From assembly GCA_009760855.2 (NCBI GenBank), contig WPIO01000232.1, positions 60,001 to 124,000 of the forward strand: 64,000 bases of DNA, read 5' to 3'. The notes under the pieces were generated by a model. The model did not search any database and was not told the origin of the DNA. It saw only the letters and a list, made by a program, of their open reading frames with translations. The translations under genes and the position numbers were made by a program. This DNA comes from Cristatella mucedo (taxonomy: Eukaryota; Bryozoa; Phylactolaemata; Cristatellidae). Positions 62,401 to 64,000 of this stretch are shown here, in pieces; the stretch's first letter is position 1; each line of letters opens with the position of its first letter.

Positions 62401-63491
62401 GGCTCGAATGGATCGGCATGAGCTATGCAATGTAAAAATGACGAGCTGTTAATTTAGCAGCTCGTGTTCGCAAGGCAGAGGTGGAGCATCGGCATTCCTC
62501 CTACTTGCAGCTGGCAATGAGGATTGGCTGCAGCACGACTCGAACACACAGCCAAACAAAGATCGTGAAGTGACACGAGTCCTTACTGCTGGTTTGAGGT
62601 CCAGCAAGGAGCTGGTGGTGCACGGTGCTAGAGCCCAGTCGGCACATGCCCACGGCAAGAGGAACTGAGCAAAAAAGCGTGGCATTGTGCCGGCCAGGTG
62701 TGCCGACATAATCGATGCGAGTGAGCCCTGGGTTGAGGGTTCAAGTCCTGCAGCGGCGAGCTTTTATTGACCATTGCAGGCGGTGGCGATGGCCGTTAAG
62801 GCTCTTCTGCCGCTGTACATTTAAAAGAAACTTAAAAACATACCTATTTAGGACAGCATTTAGTGGGTCCTTGTGATTCGTCCTCGATGTGCTTATGCGT
62901 GCTGACACTGTTCATGCTGCCACTAACCACATTTGCATGCTGACCCAGTGCATGTAACCCTAACCATGTTATTCATTTTGTTTGTTTTTCAAGCATGATT
63001 TTACTTACTATTCTATTGCGTATCACTTTGCAGCAAATGTAAAGCGCCTAGAAAGAGATTAAGTTCTCTGAGGGCGCTTTATCAAGTGCAATATTATTAT
63101 TATTATTATTATTACAAATGAGGCTATTGAATCAGCTAACCTTTTTTGAGTCGTCGAAACTATTGTTGTGTGCACTTCGCAATTTAATACAATAATAAAC
63201 GCAATATGTTCATCCTTTATACAGCTTAGTAGCTCGATTATAAACTAGTGCCCAGACAAGCCGGTGGCGGGCACACGTTCAGAGCTTGCCAGCACCGTCG
63301 TAGACAGAGCTTACCGACTGCGATCCGGTGGCCATTGGTGACTGTGGTCCGAGGCCGCACGACGTGTCGACGGTCAGCGGCTGCCTGTAGTTGGGGCTGG
63401 CCATGTGAGCTGACACTGATGCCATGATGCCCTCGGGCATCTGGCCGACCACGTGACCACGCTCGGTCGAGAAGCTGCCATCGCCAGGAGA
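58845..63491 (-). CDS. TALE-class homeobox transcription factor, 3' portion (5' exons outside the window)
   Basis: Minus-strand join, in transcript order: 63491-63315, 61217-61065, 60762-60409, 59417-58845. All introns are phase 0 with good GT-AG borders (gtaagc, gtaagt, gtacgt donors). The C-terminal 65 residues form an atypical homeodomain with the three-residue-loop PYP signature and a WFTNARRR recognition helix. They are followed by only KWRGEDM and the stop. Upstream is low-complexity Gly/Ala/Gln/His/Tyr-rich sequence typical of activation or repression regions. A sequence-specific DNA-binding regulator in the nucleus is inferred. LPKEAV at the start and ARRRLLP at the end of the domain look most like TGIF-type domains, but Tyr47 and Thr50 do not, so I leave it unnamed. 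No MEIS/PBC-type N-terminal domain is visible, because the 5' part is missing. Confidence 0.85.
59755..60130 (+). mobile_element. LINE-B 3' fragment
   Basis: [37 protein letters not shown], then AGTCCGCTGGCTACCGCATG. Antisense to the homeobox gene. Confidence 0.82.
60145..60290 (-). repeat. SINE-1 copy
   Basis: ATAATTCATTTGTATTTGCA, GCGCCCCAAGAGAACTTAAT, GGGGCTCGAGCCTTGGACCT, CCGCTGGACCAAACCAGC. Confidence 0.88.
60409..60762 (-). CDS. TALE homeobox gene, internal exon (Ala/Gly/Gln/Tyr-rich)
   Basis: Minus strand: acceptor gttgcttgcag before 60762, donor gcccag/gtacgt after 60409. It is 354 nt, 118 codons, phase 0 on both sides. It starts [16 protein letters not shown], then carries a CYYYGGG segment, a six-Ala run, HRQQHQQAA, and ends YSHMQNGAQ. 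This reads like a transcription-factor low-complexity region. Confidence 0.75.
60968..60982. repeat. Poly-G run
   Basis: About 15 consecutive G in the short intron 60763-61064; a likely site of sequencing error. Confidence 0.85.
61065..61217 (-). CDS. TALE homeobox gene, internal exon
   Basis: Minus strand: acceptor caccgtttgcag before 61217, donor gcatcg/gtaagt after 61065. It is 153 nt, 51 codons, phase 0 on both sides. It encodes [19 protein letters not shown]... to [11 protein letters not shown]. No known domain. It is compatible in phase and composition with its neighbours. Confidence 0.68.
62485..62590 (-). repeat. SINE-2 fragment
   Basis: CTACTTGCAGCTGGCAATGA, GGCTGCAGCACGACTCGAAC, reversed body and B box. 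Confidence 0.5.
62715..63145 (+). repeat. SINE-2 copy split by LINE-A
   Basis: B box GAGGGTTCAAGTCCTGCAGC, body AGGCGGTGGCGATGGCCGTT, CTTCTGCCGCTGTAC, then the insertion, then AAATGAGGCTATTGAATCAG. Confidence 0.88.
62819..63113 (+). mobile_element. LINE-A 3' end inserted in SINE-2
   Basis: Starts in the last ORF codons ([18 protein letters not shown] and stop), then the full 3' UTR, hairpin and (TTA)n ending in ATTATTAC. Confidence 0.9.
63315..63491 (-). CDS. TALE homeobox gene, internal exon (first in window)
   Basis: Minus strand: acceptor cttttgtcgtag before 63491, donor cagtcg/gtaagc after 63315. It is 177 nt, 59 codons, phase 0 on both sides. It encodes [20 protein letters not shown]... 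ending [12 protein letters not shown], a Ser/Pro/Gly-rich segment without a recognisable domain. Low-complexity protein and a good splice pair support the call, and it is in phase with the next exons. Confidence 0.68.
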
Positions 63492-63807
63492 CTACGACAA
63501 AAGCGAACGGGATCGAGTGAAGGAGAGCAAGCGTGTGCCTGGAGCACGTGACTATGCAGGGGGGGAGCCCAATGCAAGTACGTCAGGCAGCAGCCAAGGA
63601 AGCGGCAGCGACTGCTGGGAGCTGCGAGCATGCACGTGACCTGACGGGCGGCTGCCGAGGTGATATTGCCGTCGGACCCCCCCCCACGTGGTAGCGTCAG
63701 GTCGAGGAGCTGGCTGCCTGGCGGCCACTCGGCTGGTCATACCCGGGGGTAAGGCTGCGCGAGGCATCTGCTTGAGCGAGCCCTTGGTAGCGGGCACCCA
63801 CACGCGA

Positions 63808-63906
<99 letters not shown>

Positions 63907-64000
63907 CACACGCACGCACGCAAACACACACACATACACGCTCGCGCGCACGCTTCCTCTCTTCCCTCTCTATCTCCTCTGTGTCTGTCGAAGGATATTG
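63492..64000 (-). other. Upstream intron of the TALE gene with a (CA)n array
   Basis: No further exon is convincing up to the window edge. (CA)n and (GCAC)n arrays cover 63811-63935. Confidence 0.55.
63811..63935. repeat. (CA)n/(GCAC)n microsatellite
   Basis: About 32 CA units, then GCAC units and ACACAT variants. Confidence 0.95.

Larger units (their letters stand above)
61218..63314 (-). other. Intron of the TALE gene
   Basis: A 2.1-kb phase-0 intron. It contains a CAG/CTG-rich segment (61540-61585, possible cassette exon), SINE-2 copies and a LINE-A insertion. 61640-62460 shows no other supported feature. Confidence 0.65.

Overview
This is a window of metazoan nuclear DNA that is poor in genes and crowded with repeats. 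Three things point to an animal. The coding sequence is split by GT-AG introns of up to 18 kb. Short copies of two CR1/L2-like non-LTR retrotransposon lineages and two tRNA-derived SINE families recur throughout. The main gene encodes a protein of the sperm axoneme. I cannot name the species. The repeat mix and the atypical homeodomain suggest an invertebrate, possibly non-bilaterian (sponge-like), but this is a weak inference.

Two genes are supported, and they converge tail to tail. (1) Plus strand, 3724-56290: a six-exon gene (3724-3851, 16111-16304, 22870-23213, 30623-30759, 48984-49335, 55229-56290). All five junctions have GT-AG borders and matching phases, and the join gives 738 codons plus a stop. 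The product matches the SPMIP4/C7orf31 family (sperm microtubule inner protein 4) at its N-terminal, middle and C-terminal blocks. (2) Minus strand, 63491-58845: the 3' half of a TALE-class homeobox gene. Its four visible exons (63491-63315, 61217-61065, 60762-60409, 59417-58845) are all in phase 0, and the homeodomain lies at the extreme C-terminus. Its 5' exons lie beyond the right edge of the window.

Layout: 1-2420 holds repeat fragments. 2480-4060 is a CpG-rich, (CCG)n-bearing probable promoter and first coding exon. 3852-16110 is intron 1, with LINE fragments, GA/CT tracts and a 12-bp minisatellite. 16111-23213 holds exons 2-3 and a foldback (MITE-like) family. 23214-30622 is intron 3, mostly LINE/SINE. 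30623-30759 is exon 4. 30760-48983 is intron 4, with long CA/CT/TG tracts, nested repeats and a pure 64-unit CTG array. 48984-49335 is exon 5. 49336-55228 is intron 5. 55229-56290 is the long last exon. 56291-58844 is the intergenic or 3' UTR zone. 58845 to the end is the homeobox gene.

The repeat names LINE-A, LINE-B, SINE-1 and SINE-2 are labels of mine, not database names. LINE-A and SINE-1 share a bipartite hairpin 3' tail, which suggests that SINE-1 is mobilised by the LINE-A machinery. Several nested insertions give the relative order of events. No rRNA, bona fide tRNA gene, CRISPR array or prokaryotic gene was seen.
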